Shown here: one piece after another, positions 8,170-16,513 of the stretch
Numbering within the stretch: position 1 is the first letter of the stretch
Layout of the letters: each line of letters starts with the position of its first letter
Source: Cohnella luojiensis
GTDB taxonomy: Bacteria; Bacillota; Bacilli; Paenibacillales; Paenibacillaceae
Assembly (NCBI RefSeq): GCF_004564235.1
Contig: NZ_SOMN01000022.1
Coordinates: 1-64,000, forward strand
Length of the DNA: 64,000 nucleotides
Reading direction: 5' to 3'
Position numbers and translations under genes: made by a program
The notes under the pieces: model-generated
What the model was told of the DNA's origin: nothing
What the model saw: the letters and a program-made list of their open reading frames with translations, nothing else
The model's database searches: none

Positions 8170-8507
8170 GAGAACAACCATGCTCGAACTAATTCTCCAT
8201 AATTTCAATAAGCCCGTCGATTGGCGTTAATCGGGTCATAGACGGGCTTTTTGCATTAAATACACTATTTGGTTCACAAAGCAAATACATTGAAAATCAT
8301 CGTTATTCACGCTAATCAACCTTGTGAGAGTGTAAAGTAAGATTAAAAACATCGCTGTTGAGTGGATTTACTGCGTACCCGATTAAAATCACTGGACAAT
8401 AACGATGGAAAACATCGTACTTTATCTTCCCAAAGTTAATTTCCATCTAAAGAACAATATAAAACATCACTATCTGCGAGTATCACAAGTCGCCAATGAT
8501 GTTGAAC
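8170..8507. other. Gene-free AT-rich stretch
   Basis: 338 nt between the exported orphan and lutR. It holds the terminator of the orphan gene (8210-8253). Beyond it there is only AT-rich sequence with a thrice-repeated AAACATC word (about 8347, 8410 and 8463). I see no promoter-quality element, RNA structure or credible gene. A 67-codon plus-strand frame running into the lutR end has no ribosome binding site. Confidence 0.6.
8210..8253 (+). terminator. Terminator of the exported orphan gene
   Basis: Stem AAGCCCGTC/GACGGGCTT with a run of T after it on the plus strand, 40 nt past the stop codon. Confidence 0.8.
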
Positions 8508-9218
8508 TCAAATATACTTCGTCAGAATGTTCTCCACGTGCTGCAGATGCTGCTTCATTCTCTGCGCGGCAAGATCGGGGTCTTGCATACGTAGCGCTTC
8601 ATAGATAGCCAAATGCTCGGAATACAAGCGCTCCGCAACTCGTTGATTAGAATACAGCTCCACTCTGCGAATTTCTCGAATAGCCGTCTCTAATTGGTTC
8701 GCGATAGACTCGAACAACCGAACCATGATGGAATTATGGGTGGCATTGGCAAGCGTGAGATGGAAAAGAAGGTCCGTTCTCTCCCCTTCCACATCTTGCC
8801 CAACCGATAGCTCCATTGCCTTAATCAACGCTTGGAATTCTTTCATATCCGCATCCGTTCTCTTTATGGCAGCGATAGCAGCGTTCGATACTTCAAGCGA
8901 TTGTCTAGCCTCAAGGAGTTCCAATAAAGTGATTCTATTCATCCTCAAGGAATCAAGCTCGGGTATCGCGATATCCGCCGGAACGTTGCGAATGACACGA
9001 CAGCCTCCGCCTTGGCGGATTTCGATCAACCCCATCGCCTTCAGAGCACTTAGCGCTTCCCTAGTCGTAGAACGTCCCACGCCGAAGCTCTCGGACATCT
9101 CCTTCGTTGAAGGCAGCTTGTCGCCGACCTTGAGCTTACCGTCCATGATCATCTGCTGGAGCTGATCCTTGATTTCCTCATAATGATTCCGTTTCGTTAA
9201 CCGGGTCAACTCCACCAT
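8508..9218 (-). CDS. lutR: GntR/FadR-family regulator LutR
   Basis: A 236-residue FadR-type regulator. The N-terminal winged helix (residues 1-75) reads LPSTKEMSESFGVGRSTTREALSALKAMGLIEIRQGGG. The C-terminal all-helical FCD domain has the usual metal/ligand residues (D..., H in HLTLANATHNS, H in YSEHLAIYEAL). It follows lutC by 16 nt, and the start ATG 9218 has GGAGGT seven nt upstream, inside the longer open frame. In Bacillus the homologous LutR represses lutABC in the absence of lactate. The position at the operon's end suggests autoregulation here, in contrast to the separate lutR of B. subtilis. Function by context and similarity; ligand inferred. Confidence 0.85.
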   Translation of the reverse strand: MVELTRLTKRNHYEEIKDQLQQMIMDGKLKVGDKLPSTKEMSESFGVGRSTTREALSALKAMGLIEIRQGGGCRVIRNVPADIAIPELDSLRMNRITLLELLEARQSLEVSNAAIAAIKRTDADMKEFQALIKAMELSVGQDVEGERTDLLFHLTLANATHNSIMVRLFESIANQLETAIREIRRVELYSNQRVAERLYSEHLAIYEALRMQDPDLAAQRMKQHLQHVENILTKYI

Positions 9219-9234
9219 CCGCTGTACCTCCATC

Positions 9235-9966
9235 CTAGCCAACAATTAACGCATACACGACTCCGGGTCCGTGAACGCCGATCGTAAGATCATTTTCGAT
9301 ATCCGCGGAACGGCTTGGCCCCGAGATGAAATGAATTCCCGCCGGCAAGCTTTCGCGTCCGCCTTCATCGAAATGAACCATGATTTCACCTAGGCGCGTT
9401 TTCAATCGTTCGACCGGAATGATTGCCATAAGCACGGTAGGCAACAGGCTAACGGAACGACCTTTGTCCTTGGAAGAGAGGACGGTAATCGATCCTGTAT
9501 AAGCAGCCGCGTAATCGGCCATGACGACTCCGAAATCGGCTTCCGCTGAACGTGCTTTCCAGTATTGCCCCGGATCGCTGTTCCATACCGATACTTGCGC
9601 TTCAGGAAGCTCTCCCTCCAAATTCAACGCATCCAGCTCGGGCTGATTTTGGCGGATAACATACTTAACGCTTAGTTCTTTAGCTTTTTCCGCGATAAAA
9701 CGCGTTACGTCGTCCATCGTCGTGAATCTCTCGACGTGTCCGCCCACGATGCGGAAATTCGAGGTAAACCTCTCGATGCGTTCTTGCTCATTCCATTCAT
9801 AGGCGTTCCAGAAATCAGGCGCTCCCCGATAGGGATGACGAGGCGGCTCGGTGACCATAGGGCGTCTTAACTTGGTAGATATGCCATTGATGAACCTCGT
9901 CTGCTTGGAACGGGACTCCGCTTCCATTTCGATGAGCCACTGTTGATGAGTTTTAGCCGTGTCCAT
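9235..9966 (-). CDS. lutC: Lactate utilisation protein LutC
   Basis: A 243-residue LUD-domain protein, third subunit of the LutABC L-lactate oxidase complex that converts L-lactate to pyruvate. Diagnostic segments are DFWNAYEWNEQERIERFTSN, the middle VGVVMADYAAAYTGSI-like strand region, LLPTVLMAIIPVERL and the C-terminal ISGPSRSADIENDLTIGVHGPG. The frame overlaps the end of lutB by 14 nt. Two ATGs are in frame; the one at 9972 is only one nt from GGAGGT, so 9966 is preferred. It is translated in line with lutA and lutB and followed by lutR. Confidence 0.9.
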   Translation of the reverse strand: MDTAKTHQQWLIEMEAESRSKQTRFINGISTKLRRPMVTEPPRHPYRGAPDFWNAYEWNEQERIERFTSNFRIVGGHVERFTTMDDVTRFIAEKAKELSVKYVIRQNQPELDALNLEGELPEAQVSVWNSDPGQYWKARSAEADFGVVMADYAAAYTGSITVLSSKDKGRSVSLLPTVLMAIIPVERLKTRLGEIMVHFDEGGRESLPAGIHFISGPSRSADIENDLTIGVHGPGVVYALIVG

Positions 9967-11482
9967 ATCCATGACCTCCGCCTTTCGCCCGATCCTTAAC
10001 GATCTGTTCCATGCGATTCTTCATTTCGGGTGCCATCTCTTGCAAGCCGTTCCGGATTTCCGCCTCTAGCGTTCCCCAACCGTCGCGGAACGATTTCTTA
10101 GGCAAGGTCGGCGTGACGCGATAGCTATTCCAGCCCTTCAGGGGCCCGACTTTTATCCGAATTTCTCCTTTTCGCGCGACCAGCTTCTGTCCTAACTTTC
10201 CTATCTTCAGGACGGTCTTGAATCGGCTGGACTTGGACATAACTGTGGCAAAGCCTTTCATTCCGGCCGCCTCAATCTTATCCCCATGTCCTTGCTCGAC
10301 TTTGCGTCTACGTAAATAGATTAACATGTCATGAAGCGGAATCTTAACCGGACAAGCTTCATAACAAGCGCCGCACAAGCTGGACGCGTTGGCGATATCA
10401 TCCCACTCCGCTACGTTCTTCTGCAGCGACGGCGTGAGTACCGCACCAATCGGTCCGCTATAGGTTCCGCCATAAGCATGACCGCCGATATGACGGTATA
10501 CGGGACAGGCATTCAGGCAAGCGCCGCAACGAATGCAATTGAGCAATTCCTGGAACTCGGGATCCCCAAGCTGCAGCGAGCGTCCGTTATCGACAATGAT
10601 AATGTGCATTTCATCCGGTCCGTCCGCATCCTCCGCACGACGGGGTCCCGTGATACCGGACATGTAGACGGTAAGCTTCTGCCCAGTTGCGGAACGGGGA
10701 AGTAACGTCGCCATCACTTCAAGATCCGCCCAGGAAGGGATAATTCTTTCCATGCCCATGAGCGTGATTTGCGTTTTCGGTACCGTAGTAACCATCCGGG
10801 CATTTCCTTCGTTCTCGAAAAGAACCATGGATCCCGTCTCGGCGATCGCGAAGTTGCATCCGGTCATTCCGATGTCGGCTTCCAGGAATTTCGTGCGCAG
10901 CTTCCTTCGAACATAACCTGCGAGCACCTGCGTATCCGGTTCAAGCTTCTCGCCCGCGTCCTCCGATAACAAATCCGCGATCTGATAACGATTCTTATGG
11001 ATCGCGGGAATGATGATATGCGAGGGCGTTTCGCCCGCCAATTGAATGATATATTCTCCTAGATCCGTCTCGATCGGATCTACTCCTATCGATTCCAGGG
11101 CGTGGTTGAGATGAAGCTCCTCGGTGACCATCGATTTGGATTTAACTACTGTCTTCGCCTGTTTACGTTCCGCGATGGAGAGTGAAATATGAACCGCTTC
11201 CTCCGCCGTGTCGGCAAAATGCACATGAACCCCGTTCGCCCGAGCATTATCTACGAACCGATTCAAATAGTAATCCAGATGAGCGATCGTGTGGAGGCGA
11301 ATTTGCCGGCCTCTTTCACGCCATTCTTCCCAATTCCCATGTTCGTCGGTTGCTTTGAGCTTGCCGCCCTTCAGTCTCTCCGTCGTAAACTTGACCGCTT
11401 TGCGAAGGAACTCGTTATTCATCGCGAGATCCGCGCGCTCCTTTACCGTTGCGCCGTCAGAATGTCCGTGTCCTCCGCTCAT
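9953..11482 (-). CDS. lutB: Lactate utilisation iron-sulfur protein LutB
   Basis: 509 residues, the iron-sulfur electron-transfer subunit of LutABC. An N-terminal LUD domain (about 60-290) is followed by two ferredoxin-type 4Fe-4S clusters, CIRCGACLNACP (about residue 315) and CGACYEACP (about residue 365), then a DUF3390-like C-terminal tail. The length is normal for the family. Its start overlaps the lutA stop by four nt (ATGA), a sign of translational coupling. The C-terminus is His/Gly-rich (KGGGHGYGHG). It is cytoplasmic and passes electrons from lactate to an unknown acceptor. Confidence 0.93.
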   Translation of the reverse strand: MSGGHGHSDGATVKERADLAMNNEFLRKAVKFTTERLKGGKLKATDEHGNWEEWRERGRQIRLHTIAHLDYYLNRFVDNARANGVHVHFADTAEEAVHISLSIAERKQAKTVVKSKSMVTEELHLNHALESIGVDPIETDLGEYIIQLAGETPSHIIIPAIHKNRYQIADLLSEDAGEKLEPDTQVLAGYVRRKLRTKFLEADIGMTGCNFAIAETGSMVLFENEGNARMVTTVPKTQITLMGMERIIPSWADLEVMATLLPRSATGQKLTVYMSGITGPRRAEDADGPDEMHIIIVDNGRSLQLGDPEFQELLNCIRCGACLNACPVYRHIGGHAYGGTYSGPIGAVLTPSLQKNVAEWDDIANASSLCGACYEACPVKIPLHDMLIYLRRRKVEQGHGDKIEAAGMKGFATVMSKSSRFKTVLKIGKLGQKLVARKGEIRIKVGPLKGWNSYRVTPTLPKKSFRDGWGTLEAEIRNGLQEMAPEMKNRMEQIVKDRAKGGGHGYGHG

Positions 11483-12207
11483 GCCTGCTTCACTCCTTCA
11501 TAGAGAAGCTCCGCCAAGTGCATGACCCGGACAGGCTCGTTGCGGTAACGCAAATTGCCCGCGATATTCATCAGGCAGGCCATGTCCAGTCCAACCAGCA
11601 CTTCCGCTTCCGTTTCTTTCACATGATCCGTCTTTTCCGTGACCATGGCGCCGGAAATGTCCGACATCTTCACCGCGAAGGTTCCTCCGAATCCGCAGCA
11701 GTCTTCCGCGAACGGCAAGGGAACAAACTCCAAACCTTTTACTTTATTCATAAGTGCGAGCGGTTCATCTTTAACTCCTAACAAACGGCTGCCGTGACAG
11801 GATGGATGATACGTGACTTTGTGCGGGAAAGTAGCTCCGACATCCGTAACGCCAAGCACCTGAACTAGGAATTGCGTGAATTCATACGATTTACTCTGCA
11901 GCTTCAAGGCTTTCTCGTGCATGACCGAATCCTCTTCGAACAGCTTCGGATAATGGTGAATCATTCCGGTGCAAGAGCCGGATGGTGAGATTACGAAGTC
12001 GCAATCCTCGAACGCTTCGATGATCGTCTTCGCGGTCGTCCTGGCTTCCTTCCAATATCCGCTGTTGAATGCCGGTTGTCCGCAGCACGTCTGAACGTTA
12101 GGGAATTCGACTTTTACGCCGTATCTCGCTAACAGTCGAACCATGGCCTCTCCGACGCGCGGATAGATGGCATCGCTTAGACAAGTAATGAATAAGGAAA
12201 CTTTCAT
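11479..12207 (-). CDS. lutA: Lactate utilisation protein LutA
   Basis: 242 residues with two CCG domains of the heterodisulfide-reductase HdrB/GlpC type: TCCGQPAFNSG near residue 42 and DCCGFGGTFAVK near residue 170, plus SGSCTGM. Such CCG pairs bind non-cubane iron-sulfur clusters. It is the first gene of the lutABC-lutR operon, which oxidises L-lactate to pyruvate. No lactate permease (lutP) is next to it. The rhamnose operon just upstream produces L-lactaldehyde and then lactate inside the cell, so import may not be the point of this copy (inference). Confidence 0.93.
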   Translation of the reverse strand: MKVSLFITCLSDAIYPRVGEAMVRLLARYGVKVEFPNVQTCCGQPAFNSGYWKEARTTAKTIIEAFEDCDFVISPSGSCTGMIHHYPKLFEEDSVMHEKALKLQSKSYEFTQFLVQVLGVTDVGATFPHKVTYHPSCHGSRLLGVKDEPLALMNKVKGLEFVPLPFAEDCCGFGGTFAVKMSDISGAMVTEKTDHVKETEAEVLVGLDMACLMNIAGNLRYRNEPVRVMHLAELLYEGVKQA

Positions 12208-12235
12208 GCTGCACCCCTTTTCAGCTTCTTACATC

Positions 12236-12264
12236 ATAATATCAGGTTATCAGACAAGTTGGAA
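12236..12264 (-). promoter_or_regulatory. Candidate lut promoter with LutR operator
   Basis: On the minus strand TTCCAA (12264-12259) and TATTAT (12241-12236) are 17 bp apart. The spacer contains TTGTCTGATAA (12257-12247), an 11-bp imperfect palindrome of the FadR-family TnGTnnnACnA form with one mismatch. A repressor bound there would block RNA polymerase. Prediction from pattern only. Confidence 0.5.
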
Positions 12265-12292
12265 CTAGAAATATACTCGCAGCTTTAGTTTA

Positions 12293-12420
12293 GCGAAGCT
12301 TCTTCGTTAACTCGGCTCGTTTCGCGTTTGCTAGGCGGAGTTAACGAAGCTACTTCGTTATCTCGGCTCGATTCGCGTTTGCTAGACGGAGTTAACGAAG
12401 TTCCTTCGTTATCTCGGCTT
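12293..12420. repeat. 51-bp tandem repeat, about 2.5 copies
   Basis: Copies begin at 12294, 12345 and 12396, exactly 51 bp apart. Each opens with a small palindrome of the form CGAAGnnnCTTCG flanked by GTTAAC or GTTATC, then CTCGGCTCG, then TTCGCGTTTGCTAG and CGGAGTTAA. The third copy decays after CTCGGCTTG. Differences between copies are single substitutions. It lies between the lutA promoter and the end of rhaR, in non-coding DNA. Function unknown. Confidence 0.85.
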
Positions 12421-12454
12421 GTATTTGAACGCTTTGTAGTAACTGACGCAACAA

Positions 12455-12477
12455 GCTGCGGGAAATTATCCCGTAGC
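12455..12477 (-). terminator. Possible terminator of the rha operon
   Basis: Hairpin GCTACGGGA/TCCCGCAGC with a five-base loop, about 75 nt after the rhaR stop codon on the minus strand. Only TTGTTGCG follows, so the T-run is weak. Confidence 0.45.
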
Positions 12478-12552
12478 GTTTAAAATCACCTGAGCGAACG
12501 GTCTAACTCTGTGACGAAAACAAGTTATACCCTTCCCTCAGGCGCATTGCAC

Positions 12553-13317
12553 CTAAACCGTAATAACGGTGATCCCCCGGCCTTCAAGCTGTTCGATCAT
12601 TTCCTTCGCCATGCGGCGGTCGGTAATGATCACGTCCACTTCCGACAAATCGGCGACATGAGTGAACGCCTGTACCCCGAACTTGCTGGAATCCGCTAAC
12701 AAAATAACCTCATCCGCCATTCCGATCATCCGTTCTTTGATGCGTGCCTGCAATTCATTGGATTCGCTGATCCCTCGCTCCAGATGAACTCCTTTGCACG
12801 ATAAGAACACTTTATCTACATGGTAGGCATCCAAGGAGCGTTCGGCAAGCGGGCCGACGAAGGACAACGATCGCTGCGCGAGTATACCTCCCGTAGAGAT
12901 GACCTCGATTTTTTCCTTATGGCTGAGCTCCGTCGCGACTTTGATCGAATTGGTAAGTACGGTAAGAGGAACATCGGGCACGTCCGAGGCCATATACCAA
13001 GCGGTAGAACTCGCATCCAGAAGAATCCGGTCCTTCGGCGCGATCCGCTTGATGGCTTCGAGAGCGATCCTCTTCTTCTCTTCCGCATTCATGATCTCGC
13101 GAACGGCATAAGGAATCTCCGGATGTATCGTCGTATCCTTAACGCTTACTGCGCCGCCATGGGAACGGCGCAAGCGACCCGCTTGCTCCAGACGATCCAA
13201 ATCTCTGCGGATCGTCTCTTCCGTCACTTGGCATAGCTCGCTCAGCTCGGATACCCGAATGCTTCCTCTCTCGTTCACCAGGCTTACGATTTTCTCATAG
13301 CGTTCCGCAACTAGCAT
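12553..13317 (-). CDS. rhaR: DeoR/GlpR-family regulator of the rhamnose operon
   Basis: A 254-residue DeoR-family repressor. The N-terminal HTH reads IVSLVNERGSIRVSELSELCQVTEETIRRDLDRLEQAG and is followed by LRRSHGGA. The C-terminal sugar-phosphate-binding domain of the ISOCOT fold has LDASSTAWYMA, LTVLTNS and LLADSSKFG. It is the last gene of rhaEW-ASRT-rhaA-rhaB-rhaR, 26 nt after rhaB. B. subtilis has the same repressor (RhaR/YulB) within its rhamnose operon, sensing L-rhamnulose-1-phosphate, and this one very likely does the same. Its operator is not identified; AT-rich TGTTT repeats upstream of rhaEW are candidates. Confidence 0.82.
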   Translation of the reverse strand: MLVAERYEKIVSLVNERGSIRVSELSELCQVTEETIRRDLDRLEQAGRLRRSHGGAVSVKDTTIHPEIPYAVREIMNAEEKKRIALEAIKRIAPKDRILLDASSTAWYMASDVPDVPLTVLTNSIKVATELSHKEKIEVISTGGILAQRSLSFVGPLAERSLDAYHVDKVFLSCKGVHLERGISESNELQARIKERMIGMADEVILLADSSKFGVQAFTHVADLSEVDVIITDRRMAKEMIEQLEGRGITVITV

Positions 13318-13343
13318 GTTTGCCCTCTTTTCACGAACACGTA

Positions 13344-14819
13344 TTATACTTGAATTCCCGTAAGCACGCAGAAACGATCATAGGCGTCACTCCATGCTTT
13401 CCGTTCCTCCGGTTCATAGATCGTCATCGGGAAGGAATCTCGAATAGCCTTGCGCGCTTCCCAAATATCCGCGAACTCGCCTTGGGCAATCCACTGAACG
13501 ATCAAATTACCGATTGCGCTTCCTTCCGATGGCCCTGCCCATACAGGTTTGCCTATGGCATTCGCGGTCCATTGGCACAGCAACGTATTTTGAATTCCGC
13601 CGCCAACCATATGCAAACCGTTAAAGGTCTGGCCGGACAGTAGCTCCGTCAATTCGAACGCGTACCTATATTTCAGAGCCAAGCTTTCCAAAATGCAGCG
13701 AACAATCTCGCCCGTAGTCTCCGGCGCTTGTTGCCCAGTACGCAGGCAATACTGCGTGATCCGGGCAGGCATGTCGCCTGGAGGAAGGAACAGGGAGTTG
13801 TCGGGATCGATGAACACCGATAGTGCCTGAGCCTCTCCGGCCAATTGTACCAATTCGGGAAATGAATACGATTTTCCTGCTCTTTCCCATTCTCTCCGAC
13901 ATTCCTGCAGTATCCATAAGCCCATTATGTTCTTTAATAACCGGTAAGTTTCCGCTACTCCGCCTTCATTGGTGAAGTTTAATTTCTGAGCCAACTCGTG
14001 TATGACGGGTTTATCCACTTCGGTGCCCATGAGAGACCATGTGCCGCAGCTTAAATAGGCGAACGATTTCTCCGTGGCGGGAACCGCCGCTACCGCGGAG
14101 CCTGTATCATGCTCGGCTACCGCATAGACGGGGATGGAAGGAATTCGAAGTTCCTCGCACACGGAGGGTTGAAGATTGCCCGCTTTCGAGCCCGGCTTCA
14201 GAACCTCTCCGAACCATGACTCGGGAAGGTCAAGCAAACGAAGCAGTTCGCTATCCCATGTTCCTGTGGTTGGATTGAATAATTGCGTTGTCGTCGCGTT
14301 CGAAAATTCGTTGTGCATCTCGCCCGTCAAGAAATAGCGCAGCAGATCCGGTATCATCAGAAGCCGTTTGCCTTCTTTGAGCAGGGGTGAGTTCGCTTTT
14401 TTGAGCGCATAGAGTTGAAAGAGGGTGTTGAAGGGTTGAAACTGGATTCCCGTCCGCGCGAAAATGTCCGATGCAGGGATCTCGGCGAATAAACCTTCCA
14501 TGGCATCTTCCGTGTGACGATCCCGGTAATGGTAAGGATTGCCGATTAATTCCCCATCCTTGCCAATGAATCCGAAATCTACTCCCCATGAGTCGATCGC
14601 CATGCTCTGTAAATCGATTCCCTGGTTCTTGGCCTTCATTAAAGCCAACTTAATCTCATGGTATAGCCGTAAAATATCCCAGTGCAGACGGTTGCCCACC
14701 TGAACCGGATCATTGGAGAAGCGGTGGAGCTCTTCTACCTCGATCTTACCATCGACTAGCCGGCCAAGCAGCGCCCTGCCGCTGCTTGCCCCGAGATCGA
14801 ACGCGAGAATGTTAGACAA
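13344..14819 (-). CDS. rhaB: Rhamnulokinase
   Basis: 491 residues of the FGGY sugar-kinase family. The N-terminal ATPase fold starts ILAFDLGASSGRALLG; IDSWGVDFG and YRDRHTEDAM follow, as in rhamnulokinases; HDTGSAVAAVP lies mid-protein; and HMVGGGIQNTLLCQWTANA is the C-terminal adenosine-binding motif. It phosphorylates L-rhamnulose to L-rhamnulose-1-phosphate with ATP. The start is TTG or ATG near 14819, 22 nt after rhaA, so the genes are cotranscribed. Length and motif order are typical. Confidence 0.93.
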   Translation of the reverse strand: MSNILAFDLGASSGRALLGRLVDGKIEVEELHRFSNDPVQVGNRLHWDILRLYHEIKLALMKAKNQGIDLQSMAIDSWGVDFGFIGKDGELIGNPYHYRDRHTEDAMEGLFAEIPASDIFARTGIQFQPFNTLFQLYALKKANSPLLKEGKRLLMIPDLLRYFLTGEMHNEFSNATTTQLFNPTTGTWDSELLRLLDLPESWFGEVLKPGSKAGNLQPSVCEELRIPSIPVYAVAEHDTGSAVAAVPATEKSFAYLSCGTWSLMGTEVDKPVIHELAQKLNFTNEGGVAETYRLLKNIMGLWILQECRREWERAGKSYSFPELVQLAGEAQALSVFIDPDNSLFLPPGDMPARITQYCLRTGQQAPETTGEIVRCILESLALKYRYAFELTELLSGQTFNGLHMVGGGIQNTLLCQWTANAIGKPVWAGPSEGSAIGNLIVQWIAQGEFADIWEARKAIRDSFPMTIYEPEERKAWSDAYDRFCVLTGIQV

Positions 14820-14841
14820 CTTGCATCACCCTTATGTTAAG

Positions 14842-16104
14842 TTAGGCGCCGCGTTTCAGCAGCACTTCATTCTCGTAGTCTTTGACTTCCGCCAGCCAAT
14901 CTTCACGCGCGGGAACGCCCTTTTTCTCGCAATAGTAATCCCACACCGCGCCGAACGGATAGGATTTGAACTCTTCCGTCAAAGCAAGTCGAGTTGTATA
15001 GTCGCCTTCCAGCTCGGCTTTTTTCAAAGCTTCGATCGGGTCCAACATGCCGCGCAGCAAGGCTTTAATCGTGTTGCGAGTACCGATGACCCAAGCTGCC
15101 ACGCGGTTAATGCTGGCATCGAAGAAATCAAGGCCGATGTGCGTCTTGCCGAGCAAATCGCCGCGGACGAGCTCTCTTCCGATATCGATCAACTCGTCGT
15201 CGAGCGTAACGACATGGTCGCTATCCCATCTCATCGGACGGCTTACGTGCAATAGAATGCCATCGACGAACAAGGCGAGAGAAGACAATTTATTGGAGAT
15301 GACTTCAGTGGGATGGAAATGTCCCGCATCCAAACAGATCAGCTTATTGTTCTGAATGCCGTAGCCCATATAGAACTCATGGGAACCAACGACATATGCT
15401 TCCGACCCAAGACCGAACAGCTTGCTTTCCACCGCGTCCAAGTTAAACGCCGGGTTTAGCTGCTCCGCGAACACTTCGTCGAGAGAATCCTTCAGGCGTT
15501 GTCTAGGTGCCATGCGGTCGGCCGGGACATCCTTGTATCCATCGGGAACCCAAACGTTCGTGACGCACGTTTGCCCGAGCTGTTCTCCGATATAGGCACC
15601 GATTTTCCGCGATGCCTTGCAGTGGTCGATCCAGAATCGGCGGATCTCGGGGTCCGGGTGGCTCAGCGTAAATCCGTCCTTCGACTTCTCGTGAGAGAAG
15701 CAAGTCGGATTGAAATCCATGCCGAGACCTTGCTCCTTAGCCCAATCCACCCATTTCTGAAAGTGCTTCGGCTCGAGTTGATCCAGCTCTACCTTATCAT
15801 CGGTATCCGCGTATATTGCATGAAGATTCACCTTGTGTTTGCCGGGAATCAAGGAGAACGCTTTCTCCAGATCGGAGCGCAGCTCTTCCGGCGTACCCGC
15901 GGCACCGGGATAATTCCCGGTTACGGAGATGCCGCCGGTAAGGTCCTGATTCTTATTCAGGAATCCGCGAACGTCATCTCCTTGCCAACAATGCATGGAG
16001 ATTTTGATTTTTTCCAAACGGTTAAGTACTTGATCGACGTCGATGTCATGCCGAGCGTATTGTTCTTTGGCCGCTTCATAATTCCTTGCGACGTTCTGTT
16101 GCAT
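14842..16104 (-). CDS. rhaA: L-rhamnose isomerase
   Basis: 420 residues, the expected size. Characteristic stretches are [13 protein letters not shown] near the N-terminus, [18 protein letters not shown], the metal-binding [32 protein letters not shown], and RWDSDHVV plus [13 protein letters not shown] at the C-terminal side. It converts L-rhamnose to L-rhamnulose with a divalent metal in the cytosol. It lies third in the rha operon between the ASRT-family gene and rhaB. No mutarotase (rhaM) is present in the operon, unlike B. subtilis. Confidence 0.95.
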   Translation of the reverse strand: MQQNVARNYEAAKEQYARHDIDVDQVLNRLEKIKISMHCWQGDDVRGFLNKNQDLTGGISVTGNYPGAAGTPEELRSDLEKAFSLIPGKHKVNLHAIYADTDDKVELDQLEPKHFQKWVDWAKEQGLGMDFNPTCFSHEKSKDGFTLSHPDPEIRRFWIDHCKASRKIGAYIGEQLGQTCVTNVWVPDGYKDVPADRMAPRQRLKDSLDEVFAEQLNPAFNLDAVESKLFGLGSEAYVVGSHEFYMGYGIQNNKLICLDAGHFHPTEVISNKLSSLALFVDGILLHVSRPMRWDSDHVVTLDDELIDIGRELVRGDLLGKTHIGLDFFDASINRVAAWVIGTRNTIKALLRGMLDPIEALKKAELEGDYTTRLALTEEFKSYPFGAVWDYYCEKKGVPAREDWLAEVKDYENEVLLKRGA

Positions 16105-16125
16105 ACCTCTGCCTCCTCTGTTGCT

Positions 16126-16497
16126 CTATTTAATAGGAAATGCCATGACGGACATGAGCGCATTCTCCGCTTGCGTCGAATCTAATCGGCTGTATTGCAC
16201 GATGATAGGTACATCGCTTCGGACTTCGATCGCGTAAGGAACGCCGACCGGAATCGGCATTCCCTCGAGATGAAGAGAACTTGTTCTAATGTGTTTCGTG
16301 CGCCTTGCGGATACGACGACCATGATATCCTCCATCGGATCGCGATCCTCGAAGAAAATCGTAATCTTGATCAGCGCACCCTCGGATGAAGTATTCAGCA
16401 CGCAGATGGATTCGTGGCTCGTCAATTCGCCCGAACTGACCTCGGGGATATAACCGTCAGGAATGTACCAGAGCTTCTCTCCGCATTGCTTATGCAT
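16126..16497 (-). CDS. ASRT-family (sensory rhodopsin transducer-like) protein
   Basis: 123 residues matching the Anabaena sensory rhodopsin transducer family (PF07100). The family pattern is plain: LWYIPDGYIPEVSSGELTSHE, ICVLNTSSEGALIKITIFFEDRDP, VSARRTKHIRTSSL and a C-terminal PIIVQYSRLDSTQAENALMS. The protein is a small soluble beta-sandwich that forms tetramers in the characterised homologue. No rhodopsin gene is present. Here it sits 16 nt after rhaEW and 21 nt before rhaA with its own GGAGG ribosome binding site, so it is made with the rhamnose enzymes. A role in sensing or binding a sugar or sugar phosphate is likely by context but unproven. Confidence 0.85.
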   Translation of the reverse strand: MHKQCGEKLWYIPDGYIPEVSSGELTSHESICVLNTSSEGALIKITIFFEDRDPMEDIMVVVSARRTKHIRTSSLHLEGMPIPVGVPYAIEVRSDVPIIVQYSRLDSTQAENALMSVMAFPIK

Positions 16498-16513
16498 GAA
16501 CGAAACCTCCGAA

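Noticed and set aside
8405-8608. 67-codon plus-strand frame
   Set aside because: No ribosome site, AT-rich, and its second half is antisense to lutR.
12293-12420. CRISPR array
   Set aside because: The repeats are contiguous 51-bp tandem units without unique spacers, and no cas genes are present.
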